Positions 6,862-15,691 of a DNA stretch of 21,715 bases are shown in pieces. Positions within the stretch are counted from its first letter, which is position 1; each line of letters begins with the position of its first letter. The notes under the pieces were generated by a model. The model did not search any database and was not told the DNA's origin. It saw nothing but the letters and a program-made list of their open reading frames with translations. The stretch covers positions 1 to 21,715 of the forward strand of contig CAKMOD010000036.1 of NCBI GenBank assembly GCA_927910885.1. Reading direction: 5' to 3'. Made by a program: the position numbers and the translations under genes. The stretch comes from an uncultured Prevotella sp. (GTDB taxonomy: Bacteria; Bacteroidota; Bacteroidia; Bacteroidales; Bacteroidaceae).

Positions 6862-8046
6862 CTATTTCAGAAACAGTTTTATTATTTCATAAATCCGCTC
6901 ACCACGCAAACCCTTAGCTATAATATTTCCCTCTGGATCAATGAGCAAGATTTCTGGGATAGAAATAATATTATAGGATTCTAAAACACGAGAACGCTGT
7001 TCCTTTGGTAATAAAAGATGATTCCACGTAGCCTTATCTGTCTCAATCGCTTTTAGCCATTCAGTCTTATGAAGATCAGTAGACACACCTAACACTACAA
7101 AACCCTTAGACTTAAACTCATCGTACGCCTTACGAATGTTTGGCGTTTCCTTACGACACCATTTACAGCTTGAACTCCAGAAATCTACCAATACATACTT
7201 TCCTTGAAAATCTTTTAAAGCGATTTGCTTGCCAGATTCATCTACACCTACTATATTTGGTGCCTTCTGCCCAATAAGTGTGCTTTTTGCTTTCACCACC
7301 TTCTTAAAAGCCAGTCGATAATAATGAGAATCTTGCAAGTCTGAACCAAATCCTTGTAACATACGTTCTGCCTCATCAACCTTTTCTTTTGTATCAAGTT
7401 TAGAATGCTGCAGTTTATAGGTATAATAGAGATAAATTCCAAAAGGGGTACCAAGCTGTGCAGTAATCTGTGTGTCAAACCAAGAGCGCAGTTGTTTGTA
7501 AGCATTATTATAAATAGGAGCAGTTGTTCTCTTTATTTCTTCCATCTCCCTGCTATCATTCTTTTCTCTCGCAGCATAGAACACCTGATCAAGCGAGTCA
7601 AGAAGTTGTTTTTGCCCTACTCTATCACGCTCTTTCACAAACTGTTCATAAAGAGCCTGAAAAGGCGAACTACTTGACTCGACTTTTAAACCCTTTGTTG
7701 CACTGAGAGAAAAGGCAAAATCATTCATGCCATTAGAAGGAAAGATGTAACAACCTTGTAAGAAGGCTGCCTCCATATCCGTCTTCTCGGAGACAGGGGT
7801 AATAAAGAGTAACTGAGATTTCAACGTATCATTATGATAATTAAAACCTTGATCCACAACTCTTATAGAATCAAGCGGAAGCAAATAAACATTTTGTTCA
7901 TCGTAAACAGAAAAAACATAGAGTTGCTTAATTGCAGGATTAGAAACACGCCCCACAAGAGTTATACCCTTAGATTGAATAAACAAACTAAAGAATAGTA
8001 AAAGGAATAAAAGTCCATCTCTACGTAGCATAATATTATCTTTCAT
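6862..8046 (-). CDS. TlpA/ResA-like thioredoxin with N-terminal DUF4369-like region
   Basis: Exported thiol-disulfide protein, last gene of the SusC/SusD operon. Residues about 10-26 form a signal peptide (LLFLLLFFSLFIQSKG). About 27-250 resemble the DUF4369 and linker region common in Bacteroidota TlpA proteins. About 258-394 are a thioredoxin fold: entry IGQKAPNIVGVD, redox motif WSSSCKWCRKE with Cys294 and Cys297, and the cis-proline loop SIPEILLID with Pro364. The CKWC dipeptide differs from the commoner CxPC or CxYC. It overlaps the end of susD by 11 bases; starting at the second Met (8031) would instead leave four bases between them, so the start is uncertain by five codons. It probably acts in the periplasm or at the outer membrane, reducing disulfides in imported material or in partner proteins; this role is inferred from context. 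Confidence 0.9.
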   Translation of the reverse strand: MKDNIMLRRDGLLFLLLFFSLFIQSKGITLVGRVSNPAIKQLYVFSVYDEQNVYLLPLDSIRVVDQGFNYHNDTLKSQLLFITPVSEKTDMEAAFLQGCYIFPSNGMNDFAFSLSATKGLKVESSSSPFQALYEQFVKERDRVGQKQLLDSLDQVFYAAREKNDSREMEEIKRTTAPIYNNAYKQLRSWFDTQITAQLGTPFGIYLYYTYKLQHSKLDTKEKVDEAERMLQGFGSDLQDSHYYRLAFKKVVKAKSTLIGQKAPNIVGVDESGKQIALKDFQGKYVLVDFWSSSCKWCRKETPNIRKAYDEFKSKGFVVLGVSTDLHKTEWLKAIETDKATWNHLLLPKEQRSRVLESYNIISIPEILLIDPEGNIIAKGLRGERIYEIIKLFLK

Positions 8047-9433
8047 TTTGCTTCATTGAATTCTTATTAAATCTCATAACTTTTGCAGGTATAGGAAGTA
8101 CGTAAAGAGGAGAATTGGGTTCCAAACTAAACGTACCTTCGCCTGTAACATGAGTAACAGTCTTTGCAAATTGTGATTCTTGATTCAACCGCTTTAGATC
8201 AATATACCTCACCATACCAGACATTGCAAGTTCACGTCTGCGCTCCTCAAGAACCTTCTGCAAAGCATCATTCCTATCGGTTACAACAATATCTGTATTA
8301 TTTTTTATTCGATTATCACGCAACTTATTGATAAGAGCTATTGCACGCTCAATAGACCCCTCTCGAGCTTCACATTCTGCCGCAATAAGATATATCTCTG
8401 GAGAAGACACTGCTAAGTTCGCCCGTAAGTAAGGAGCCCATACATATTTGTCTGTTGGGATATTACGGAAGTTCTTTGTAAAATAAACTTGAAGTCGCAT
8501 ATCATCCTCAGAAAAGAGGCTAATAAGTTCGTCAGAGCCAAAGACCTTAGAACTCAACCCATACACGTATGGTGCAAACTTGATATAGATGTTTTCAGGA
8601 TTATCAATATCTTGCGGAACATTGGTACGTCCTATAGAGCTTTGAACTTTAACCACTGCATACTTCTTCAAATCTAATAAAGAATTGTTCATTTCAAGAA
8701 CAGCATTTGCTGCTTTTAAAGCCTCAGCATAATTACCCATATATAAATACATTTTAGCTAAGATGCCATACCCTGCAGCCTTTGATGCTCTAAAAGCATT
8801 ACCTTTTGGTTGTGCTGGTAAGTTTGGTAAGGCTGCTTGTAGGTCAGACTGAATCTGTGCATACACATCTTTCACACTTGCTCTGACAAGGTCTTTCTTA
8901 GAAATATCTTCATCCAAAATTAAAGGTACACCAGGATCAGTATCAGCCGTACGCACATCATAGTGTTTTGCATAACCATTGACAAGATAAAGATATTCCA
9001 AGGCTCTACTTATCAATGCTTCTGCTCGAATAGAATGTTTTTGTTGTTCACTTGGTCCTTCCGCATCCATAATATTGTCTATAACCGTATTATAATAATA
9101 AATTCGATTATAAGATGCAAACCAAAAACCATCATCTTGTGCCTCCCCAAAAACATCTTTCTTAAAGAGATAAAGATTGATGATAGACTGGTCAACACTA
9201 TTTAAGCCTGGCGTAGCGGTTCCTTGTGCAACATCTGGAAGATACACATCATCCGTTAAATACGTAGGATAAGTATCTGAGACTTTCTGTACACTCTCAT
9301 AATTCAGTAACGTTTCATAATCCGTTACTGTCTTTGGGATTTTCTCACCTTTAGGCTTTATATCAAGATAATCGTTGCAACCCGTCAGCATAACTACAAC
9401 ACAGATTGCCAATATTGTCGTAACTTTCTTCAT
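8036..9433 (-). CDS. SusD/RagB-family outer-membrane lipoprotein
   Basis: Surface substrate-binding lid that works with the SusC channel encoded just upstream. A lipoprotein signal peptide is clear: MKKVTTILAICVVVMLTGC with the acylated Cys at residue 19, followed by NDYLDIKP, the usual SusD start. The helical TPR-like core includes AEALISRALEYLYLVNGYAK and SKAAGYGILAKMYLYMGNYAEAL. The C-terminal region has SPEIYLIAAECEAREG and RRRELAMSGMVRYIDLKR, hallmarks of the family. At 465 residues it is full length. It lies 11 bases after the susC stop and overlaps the thioredoxin gene, so the three are one operon. Whether the ligand is a glycan or a peptide cannot be read: no glycoside hydrolase or peptidase gene is in the window. 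Confidence 0.95.
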   Translation of the reverse strand: MKKVTTILAICVVVMLTGCNDYLDIKPKGEKIPKTVTDYETLLNYESVQKVSDTYPTYLTDDVYLPDVAQGTATPGLNSVDQSIINLYLFKKDVFGEAQDDGFWFASYNRIYYYNTVIDNIMDAEGPSEQQKHSIRAEALISRALEYLYLVNGYAKHYDVRTADTDPGVPLILDEDISKKDLVRASVKDVYAQIQSDLQAALPNLPAQPKGNAFRASKAAGYGILAKMYLYMGNYAEALKAANAVLEMNNSLLDLKKYAVVKVQSSIGRTNVPQDIDNPENIYIKFAPYVYGLSSKVFGSDELISLFSEDDMRLQVYFTKNFRNIPTDKYVWAPYLRANLAVSSPEIYLIAAECEAREGSIERAIALINKLRDNRIKNNTDIVVTDRNDALQKVLEERRRELAMSGMVRYIDLKRLNQESQFAKTVTHVTGEGTFSLEPNSPLYVLPIPAKVMRFNKNSMKQNER

Positions 9434-9444
9434 TTCTAATTAAT

Positions 9445-12400
9445 TTAAAATTTAGCAGATAAACCAATTGTCCAAGTTGTTGGGTTAGGAATACCTCTTT
9501 GTCCCCATCCATAACCAAATGTTCCGAGAGCCTCGGGATCAATCCCTTCATTATTTGCGTGCCAAGTAAGAAGATTCTGTACTTGTAGTGTCAAAGCTAA
9601 ATTGCTCACACCCCATTTATCTGTTAGCTGTCTATCAAATGTGTAGGTAAACGATAAGTCACGTAGCTTTATATAATCACCCTTAATAACATGAACATCT
9701 GCAGCATACCAAGGATGGCGAACCGTTGTTGCATCAAGACTATACCCAGTAAAAGCTGGAGTAACATTAGCTCGTTTCTCATCACCAGGCTGTTGCCATC
9801 TATTGAGAATATCTCGATTCACATTTGTTGTTGGAGGAAGAGAAAGGAAAGGAGCAGCCTCCCCTCTAAGTACGTGTCCGCCATAATAGACAAACATAAG
9901 TGAGAGGTTAAAGTTCTTATAAGTAAAGATATTAGTCAAAGAACCATTATACTTAGGGATTCTTGTACCCGAATAAACGATATCATTCAAAGAACTAACA
10001 TTTTTTGCAACACTATTTCCACCATCAATATAATATTGTGGTGTGCCATCTGTTCCATCCAACCCTGCATAGCGGAAACTGAAAATAGCCCCCAAAGGAT
10101 AACCCTTTACCGAAGCATTACCAGATGTAATACCAAAGACATTAATGTCAGAGTCATCTATATCTATCAACTTGTTCTTATTATAACCAAAGTTCAAAGT
10201 AGTAGACCATGAGAAATCTGTTGTTCTAATATTATTACTACTTAATGTAAACTCAATACCTCGGTTATACATAGTACCATAATTCAGTGTAACCCTTCGC
10301 CATCCAAGTGTTGGGTCAGCTTCCCTATTCGCCAACAAATCGTTCGAACGTTTGTTATAGAACTCCAAAGCACCTGTGATACGGTTCCCAAAGAAAGCAA
10401 AATCAACACCTACGTTTGTTGTTGCTGTCTTCTCCCAACGTAGTGTTGGATTAGGTGGATTCTTAATTGCAGATGCAAAATCTCTACTCCATTGATTATA
10501 ACGTGCTGCTTCTAAAGTAAGATAAGGTCCTGCATCTTTAGGTACATTTCCACCTATTCCATAGGTCAACCTTAAGGTTAGGTTATCAATCCACGATGCT
10601 TTTCCTTTCCAAAACTTCTCTCGCATAATATGCCACGCACCACCAACTGACCAAAGTGGACGATATTGGAACTTTGGATCAGTACCAAATAGATTTGATT
10701 GGTCTACACGAATACTACCCGTTATATCATATCGATTATCATAACAATAAGCAGCATTACCATAAAATGACACAAAGCGATTTTCTACATCTGTAATGTA
10801 ATTATTAAAGATAGATTGCCACATAAAATAACCAGTGAGTGCCTCTGTCCGCATAAGAGATGACAAAGTCAATGGGTTAACAGGCTTATATCCTAAACTA
10901 CTTTCGTCAAATCCCATATAATAGATTGATGTTCCTGTAGATTTCTTTTGTCTACGTTCCCACCAGCAATTGCTGTAACATTATGTACTCCAAATTCTTT
11001 GGAGAAATTTAACTGTGCACGTAGCGTATAAGCAGACACATCACTTCTGTATTCTCCCATCTGTGCTCCCTTAGGAACGTTGAGCGTCAAAGTTTTTCGC
11101 ATAGAATTATACTGTGCTGCATCATTTATCATATTTCGTACATAATATGACTCTGCACTATGAAACTCAGTCGTCTTACTTACTGTATTCTCCGTTTGAA
11201 AACGTACATCAAAGTTTAAACCCTTTGTAATCTTAAAGTTTAAACCAAGTTGAACCTTATAATATTGATCTTTTGTTATGAAGTTCTCTTCTTGTCTATT
11301 TGTAATCGGATTAAAACTCTCATCCATAAGACCAAGTTCTTTCAAACGTTCTAATTCATAATCAGACTTATATTTAGGAAAGTTGATTGGTGTTCCATCT
11401 TTATCGCGAAGCATTGTGTATGAAGGGTTATTATGGTAGATATCCGTAAACTGCCCCATACCAGTATCGCCCTTATCTCGTGAGAAGCTACCAGTCACTC
11501 CAAGATCAGCTTTCAGCCATTTGAAGAAAAGAATATTGTCACGCAAACTAAATCCATAACGCTCCGAAGAAAGATAACGAGCATTATAATTATTGCCATC
11601 ATAATTTAAACTGACAACATAACGGTTAGCCCAATTTCCACCAGATATGCTTACATTATGCTGATGACGAACCCCAGTTTTCGTATAGAATTCTTCAAGT
11701 TCCTTTCGATTGTCTAAATTACGATAAACATCTAAGCCTTTTTCTAATTCGGCATCGTCAATCATACCAGCTCTATTCTTATATAGGAGTTCCAATACAG
11801 GGTTTACCCTCTCTCGTGGATCAAGATAGGCATATTGACCTGGATCATATTTAAATCCTTCTTTCTGTAAATCTACTAATTCCCGGCTATTCAATCGATG
11901 TAGTCCACTCATATTAGGAGCAGGAGTAAGTTTTAGGCTGGCATCATATTGAATTGTTGTTTTGCCATTTCCCTTTCCATCAATAGTTGTAATAACAATA
12001 ACTCCGTTCGCAGCTCGGGCACCATAAATAGATGCAGCTGCAGCATCCTTGAGGAAAGTCACATTCTTAACAATAGAAGGATTTATACTATTAATATTTC
12101 CTTCAAAGGGTAACCCATCCACCACAAGTAAAGGCTCATTGCGGGTAGGACCACCACGTAAGGTAGACATTCCTCTAAGATAGAATTCACCATTTTGATA
12201 AACAAGTCCAGGAACCATTCCTTCAAGTCTACTTATGATGTTAGTCTGCAACTTATCTTTCAGTTTATCTGCAGTTACCACGTTAAAAGAACCCGTAGTC
12301 CTCTCTCGAGATAAGGTCTGATAACCCGTTACAATTACCTCATTCAAAGGGTTGTCATCAACCTTCATTACTATCTTTAAAGGTCCATCATGAAGAACAG

Positions 12401-12710
12401 CAACTTCCATTGTCTTCATACCAATGTATGAGATAATAAGAGTTGACTCGTTAGGATTCAACCAAATATTAAAATGACCGTCAGCATCTGTAAGACACAT
12501 ATTCTTACCGTTCTTAACAGCAACAGTTACACCAATAAGGGATTCTCCTTTGTCATCCACTATCGTACCCGAGATTTGCCGTTTCTGAGATACTTCCATC
12601 CCTTCATAAGAAATTCGAGGAAAAACTCCTGCACACGCAGGTTGCTTACTCTGGAATAAAAGAACAGTCAAGACACATATTGTGCCAATGCACAGACTAT
12701 TCCTTTTCAT
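9445..12710 (-). pseudogene. SusC/RagA-family TonB-dependent receptor, one-base frameshift
   Basis: Outer-membrane import channel. Part 1 (12710-10893, 605 codons) has a signal peptide (about 1-27), a carboxypeptidase-regulatory-like domain (about 44-120; ISGTIVDDKGESLIGVTV), a TonB-box-like EVIVTGY at 124-130, and the plug domain with LLVVDGLPFEG and KDAAAASIYGARAANGVIVITT, the SusC signature. Part 2 (10917-9445) is the remaining barrel, ending GLSAKF with a terminal Phe. The frames cross at GGG on the minus strand (CCC at 10913-10915): TGG GAT TTG stops 7 codons later, whereas one more G gives IIWGFDESSLGYKPVNP and an intact 1088-residue protein, a normal SusC length. There is no STN domain, so no anti-sigma signalling arm is expected. 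It is either a sequencing error, a disrupted gene or a phase-off state. An independent start at 10917 would give a barrel without a signal peptide and is unlikely. Confidence 0.92.
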
Positions 12711-12905
12711 TGCAAAGAAAACTTTTCTTTTAGTCTATAGGTTTCTTCTCTCATAGTAACATTGGTAATAGGTTTATAAGTTATCTTAAATATTTATCGT
12801 TTCTCAGAATTGCATCATGGGACGAAAATAAACATTATTTTTTATAATAACAAATTAAACTGCTATTTTTTAATAAAATTACTAATAAAAGATTGTTTTT
12901 CCTGA

Positions 12906-12913
12906 CAAAACTA
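12906..12913 (-). promoter_or_regulatory. Candidate -7 box for the susC operon
   Basis: CAAAACTA on the plus strand reads TAGTTTTG on the minus strand, fitting TAnnTTTG. No TTG box is seen at the expected distance, so the call is weak. If correct, the transcript has a leader of about 190 bases before the susC start at 12710. Confidence 0.35.
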
Positions 12914-13011
12914 ACTTGCCTGCATGAATAGAAGAAAGAAGAAAGGATTTGAGTTTAATTGCTCTCATATAATTGTTCAGATTCTTATAGGCATGGTGGC
13001 GAATATGTTAT

Positions 13012-13093
13012 GTGCTCCGCACCACTTGTGTTCAGCCTTCGCACAATATGTGCGGAACGTCCGCACATGATGTGCGAAGCGTCAGTGCATTCA
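13012..13093 (+). repeat. 22-bp tandem repeat array, second copy (three and a partial unit)
   Basis: A shortened unit at 13012-13027 (GTGCTCCGCACCACTT) is followed by 22-base units starting at 13028, 13050 and 13072. Each has the form GTG..., then a CGCAC or similar half, ending ...AT or similar. GCACAATATGTGC and GCACATGATGTGC palindromes span the junctions. The sequence CGCACAATATGTGC is shared exactly with the array at 5944-6009, showing one repeat family. Confidence 0.75.
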
Positions 13094-13505
13094 CAGAAAG
13101 CAGTAGAAAGATTCACGATTGTTTACACGAGTCGTAGTAGACTACTAAGAGCGAGCTTAGTATGAAAAAAGTTATCGTACCTCAAAACTTCGTCTTTCTT
13201 CTCAATAATTATCAGTCAGAAAAGTAGTGCAAAAAAAGTAAACAATCAAAGTCGTAGAAAAGTAGAAGAGACACAATGTTTTAACCCAAATCATTCATTA
13301 GACCACAATATCTATATTTCTTATTACTATGCAATTGTTTCCTAACATCTTTTATTTTATTATCGGCATCTTGACTATCTTTATAACTTGACGTAGCCCG
13401 CTACGCCTGCCTTACAAAGACAAATAATCTGCTCAATAATAAAACAAAATATGTTTAGGCTCTAATGACCAATTTGAGTTAAGCGAAATTATATTAAAAA
13501 AAAGT

Positions 13506-13588
13506 TTGCTGTCATTCCTGTCACCCTACTATTGGATATAAATCACTGATAATAAATACAGTACAAAGAGTGTTAAAAATGACAGCAA
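13506..13588 (-). repeat. 83-bp palindromic-ended element, copy 2 (inverted)
   Basis: It has the same 11-bp ends (TTGCTGTCATT ... AATGACAGCAA) and exactly the same 83-base length as copy 1 at 5034-5116. Next to the left end is CCTGTCACCCT and before the right end AGAGTGTTAAA; these match copy 1 when reverse complemented, so the two copies face opposite ways. The centres are not conserved. Confidence 0.8.
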
Positions 13589-13649
13589 CCTAAATTAAAA
13601 CAAACAACCTAATTTATTGAGTTGTGTTCTATACCAATTTTACAAAATA

Positions 13650-14534
13650 TTACTTATCCGCTACAGCCTTCTCAGCCTTGAGTCGTTTATGCTCTTCCAG
13701 CATCTTTGCAGCACGCTCATGAGCGATGCGAGCAGGCTCACTTGTAGCCTCATCTTCAGGACGGATACGCATAGTATTGGCAAGATTGACAAGATCTTTC
13801 ACAGCTTCTCCACCTGCAATAAGTCCAGCTGCAGCTGGTACCCACGCATTAGAGCTTGGAATAGTATGCCGGTCAGTACACTTGCGCATATCCTTATCAG
13901 GACAGATGCAGTGGAAACGACAAGAGATCTCTGGTTGTTCTATGCTCTCAAGCGGTTCTTCAGGACTGTATACTACCTTAAGATGCTTAATCTTTGTCTT
14001 ACGAAGTTTCTTACGAATCACCTTTGCCAATGGGTCGTTGATAGTCTTGAAGATGTCAGTCACACGGAACTGTGTAGCATCCATTTTATAAGCAGCACCC
14101 ATACAAGAAAGCAATGGGATATTAAGTTCATGACAACGATAGATAAGATCAAGCTTAGCTGTTACAGTATCAATACAATCAATGACATAATCATAATGAG
14201 AGAAGTCGAACTGATCGGCATTATCAGGCAAATAGAATGTCTGATATTTCCGCACGATACATCGTGGATTGATTGAGTGAATACGTTCTTCCGCAACATC
14301 TACTTTATGCTTTCCCACTGTTCGAGTGGTAGCAAGGAGTTGTCGGTTGACATTTGTTAGACAAACACGGTCGTCATCAATAACATCAATAGCTCCCACG
14401 CCACTACGTGCCAATACTTCTACTGCATATCCACCAACACCTCCAACACCGAAGACAGCGACACGACTACCATTAAGCGTGTCGATAGCGGGCTTACCAA
14501 GAAGAAGTTGGGTTCTTGAAAATTGATTCTGCAT
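13650..14534 (-). CDS. tcdA: tRNA threonylcarbamoyladenosine dehydratase (CsdL/YgdL, ThiF/E1 family)
   Basis: ATP-dependent enzyme of the E1/MoeB/ThiF superfamily that cyclises t6A at position 37 of ANN-decoding tRNAs to ct6A. The 294-residue product has the nucleotide-binding glycine motif VAVFGVGGVGGYAVEVLARSGVG (about 25-47), the adenylate-contacting IDDDRV (52-57) and NVNRQ (61-65), and VIDCIDTVTAKLDL (about 117-130). Late in the protein are CRFHCICPDKDMRKC (Cys205, 209, 211, 219) and SNAWVPAAAGLIAGGEAVKDL, the family's C-terminal core. A charged helical tail of about 35 residues follows (255-294), beyond the usual E. coli end. The order of the conserved blocks separates it from MoeB or ThiF, and no ThiS/MoaD gene is near. 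It is fourth in a minus-strand run, behind cvfB; the promoter-like 67-bp repeats lie just upstream. Confidence 0.92.
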   Translation of the reverse strand: MQNQFSRTQLLLGKPAIDTLNGSRVAVFGVGGVGGYAVEVLARSGVGAIDVIDDDRVCLTNVNRQLLATTRTVGKHKVDVAEERIHSINPRCIVRKYQTFYLPDNADQFDFSHYDYVIDCIDTVTAKLDLIYRCHELNIPLLSCMGAAYKMDATQFRVTDIFKTINDPLAKVIRKKLRKTKIKHLKVVYSPEEPLESIEQPEISCRFHCICPDKDMRKCTDRHTIPSSNAWVPAAAGLIAGGEAVKDLVNLANTMRIRPEDEATSEPARIAHERAAKMLEEHKRLKAEKAVADK

Positions 14535-14563
14535 TATTTTATTATTATCCTTTATTTAGAGTG

Positions 14564-14705
14564 CAAAGATAGTGCAAACGAGAACAAAAGAGAGCTTGCT
14601 TTCATTTTGTCGAGTGCAGCCTATCTTATACAAAGATAGTGCAAACGAAAACAAAAGAGAGCTTGTTCTCATTTTGTTGAGTGCAGCCTATCTTCTACAA
14701 AAGTA
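14564..14705 (-). promoter_or_regulatory. Tandem 67-bp repeats carrying -7 boxes upstream of tcdA
   Basis: Units at 14564-14630 and 14631-14697 are near-identical 67-mers, and the start of a third lies at 14698. Each begins with a box that on the minus strand reads TATCTTTG (14564-14571), TATCTTTG (14631-14638) and TACTTTTG (14698-14705), all matching TAnnTTTG. A TTG at the standard -33 distance is not evident. Each full unit also contains a stem: ACAAAA and GAGAGC pairing with GCTTTC (unit 1) or GTTCTC (unit 2) and TTTTGT. Wobble pairs move but all six inner pairs stay possible on the plus-strand RNA. Confidence 0.6.
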
Positions 14706-14734
14706 CGAAAAAAAATTGGAACAAAGGCTCTATT

Positions 14735-15595
14735 CTACTTTACTAAACGTACCGCCAGTGGTTCAACCGTAATCAAATGGCGTTTATACAGGTCGCCAAC
14801 GGCTCGTTTATACACCTTCTTTGATACCTGAAAACGGCGTTTAATATCCTCTGCCTCACTCTTATCGCCAAGATCACATACCCCACCATTATCTTTCAGA
14901 TATTGAAGTAGAACCTCTGCAAAGCCTTCCGCATGCTGTTGACCTGTTGGTTGAAGTGTACAATCAATCTTACCATCACGACGAACCGTTGAGATATAAC
15001 CCTTTAAGCGATCACCAGTATGAACATATTGGAACACTTGATCTTCATAGATAAGGCCAGGATATTTATTGTCAACAATAACTTTGAAGCCAAGATCAGT
15101 CTTCTGCCATATCAACAAGTCAACTTCTTGTCCATGCTTATAACCTCGTGGCTGTTCGTCAAGATAATGCTCTACCTTTGCAGAGGCAACAAGACGATAG
15201 CTCTCTTCATCAAGATGAATATAAACAATATAACTATTGCCAATAGTCATACGCTTCTTCTGTTCACGGAAAGGACAGAAGAGGTCTTTCATCACACCCC
15301 AAGAGAGGAATGCACCATACTCATTTACCCATGAACACTCCAAGTAAGCGAAGTCGCCTACCTGCGCCAAAGGTTCCTCTGTAGTAGCAATCGGGCGTTC
15401 ATCCTGATCAAGATAGACAAACACCTCTAATTCATCCCCAATCTCTGTTCCCTCTGGCACATATTTCTGAGGCATGAGTATCTCACCTGCTGGACCACCA
15501 TCAAGGTAGATTCCGAATGGATCACCATTGCCTTCACGCAAGGCAACCTTCTGTACTGTGAGCGTATTGTATGCTCCAAGCTTTATTTTAGACAT
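14735..15595 (-). CDS. CvfB-family S1-like RNA-binding protein
   Basis: Cytosolic nucleic-acid-binding protein of the CvfB/YitL family (named after conserved virulence factor B of Staphylococcus); the biochemical role in Bacteroidota is not established. The 286 residues contain several S1-like OB folds: about 1-65 (LGAYNTLTVQKVALREG... FGIYLDGG), 72-140 (VGDFAYLECSWVNEYGAFLSWG, the S1 hallmark), and about 150-215. They end with a winged-helix region at about 220-280 (GGVCDLGDKSEAEDIKRRFQVSKKVYKRAVGDLYKR). Length and domain order fit the family. It lies between lolD (96-base gap) and tcdA (200-base gap) on the same strand. Two TTACTTTG boxes on the minus strand at 15638-15645 and 15663-15670 resemble, but do not match, TAnnTTTG. 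Confidence 0.9.
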   Translation of the reverse strand: MSKIKLGAYNTLTVQKVALREGNGDPFGIYLDGGPAGEILMPQKYVPEGTEIGDELEVFVYLDQDERPIATTEEPLAQVGDFAYLECSWVNEYGAFLSWGVMKDLFCPFREQKKRMTIGNSYIVYIHLDEESYRLVASAKVEHYLDEQPRGYKHGQEVDLLIWQKTDLGFKVIVDNKYPGLIYEDQVFQYVHTGDRLKGYISTVRRDGKIDCTLQPTGQQHAEGFAEVLLQYLKDNGGVCDLGDKSEAEDIKRRFQVSKKVYKRAVGDLYKRHLITVEPLAVRLVK

Positions 15596-15691
15596 AATAA
15601 CCCTTTATTGTTGAAGACAAGATAATTTCTTATAAGACAAAGTAACATAAGAACAACATTCTCAAAGTAACTGACTTATCATTCTAAGAAT

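Larger units (their letters stand above)
12711..13649. other. 939-bp intergenic region upstream of susC
   Basis: No convincing gene on either strand. From left to right it holds a long AT-rich stretch likely to be the susC leader, a candidate -7 box at 12906-12913, the 22-bp repeat array at 13012-13093, a 10-bp inverted pair GATTGTTTAC (13117-13126) / GTAAACAATC (13238-13247), a near-perfect small palindrome CGTAGC-CC-GCTACG at 13392-13405, and the 83-bp element at 13506-13588. On the minus strand an ACAAC/GTTGT hairpin followed by a T-rich stretch near 13605-13625 may end the tcdA transcript. Confidence 0.6.

Noticed and set aside
9445..10917. The 490-codon frame as an independent barrel protein
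   Set aside because: It has no signal peptide or plug domain and continues exactly where the 605-codon frame leaves off; it is the C-terminal half of SusC.
12737..12775. Two ATAGGTTT copies 31 bases apart in the susC leader as operator sites
   Set aside because: The motif is short and AT-rich and no regulator gene is near; the spacing alone is not evidence enough.
13392..13405. CGTAGC-CC-GCTACG palindrome as a terminator
   Set aside because: The loop is too small and there is no T run on either side; it may be only a fragment of an intergenic repeat.
13617..14276. A 219-codon plus-strand frame over tcdA
   Set aside because: It is antisense to a clear TcdA coding region and its translation shows no recognisable family or composition of a real protein.
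14564..14697. Possible transposon end or att site duplication
   Set aside because: Two adjacent 67-mers without an intervening element or integrase gene; a simple tandem duplication explains it.
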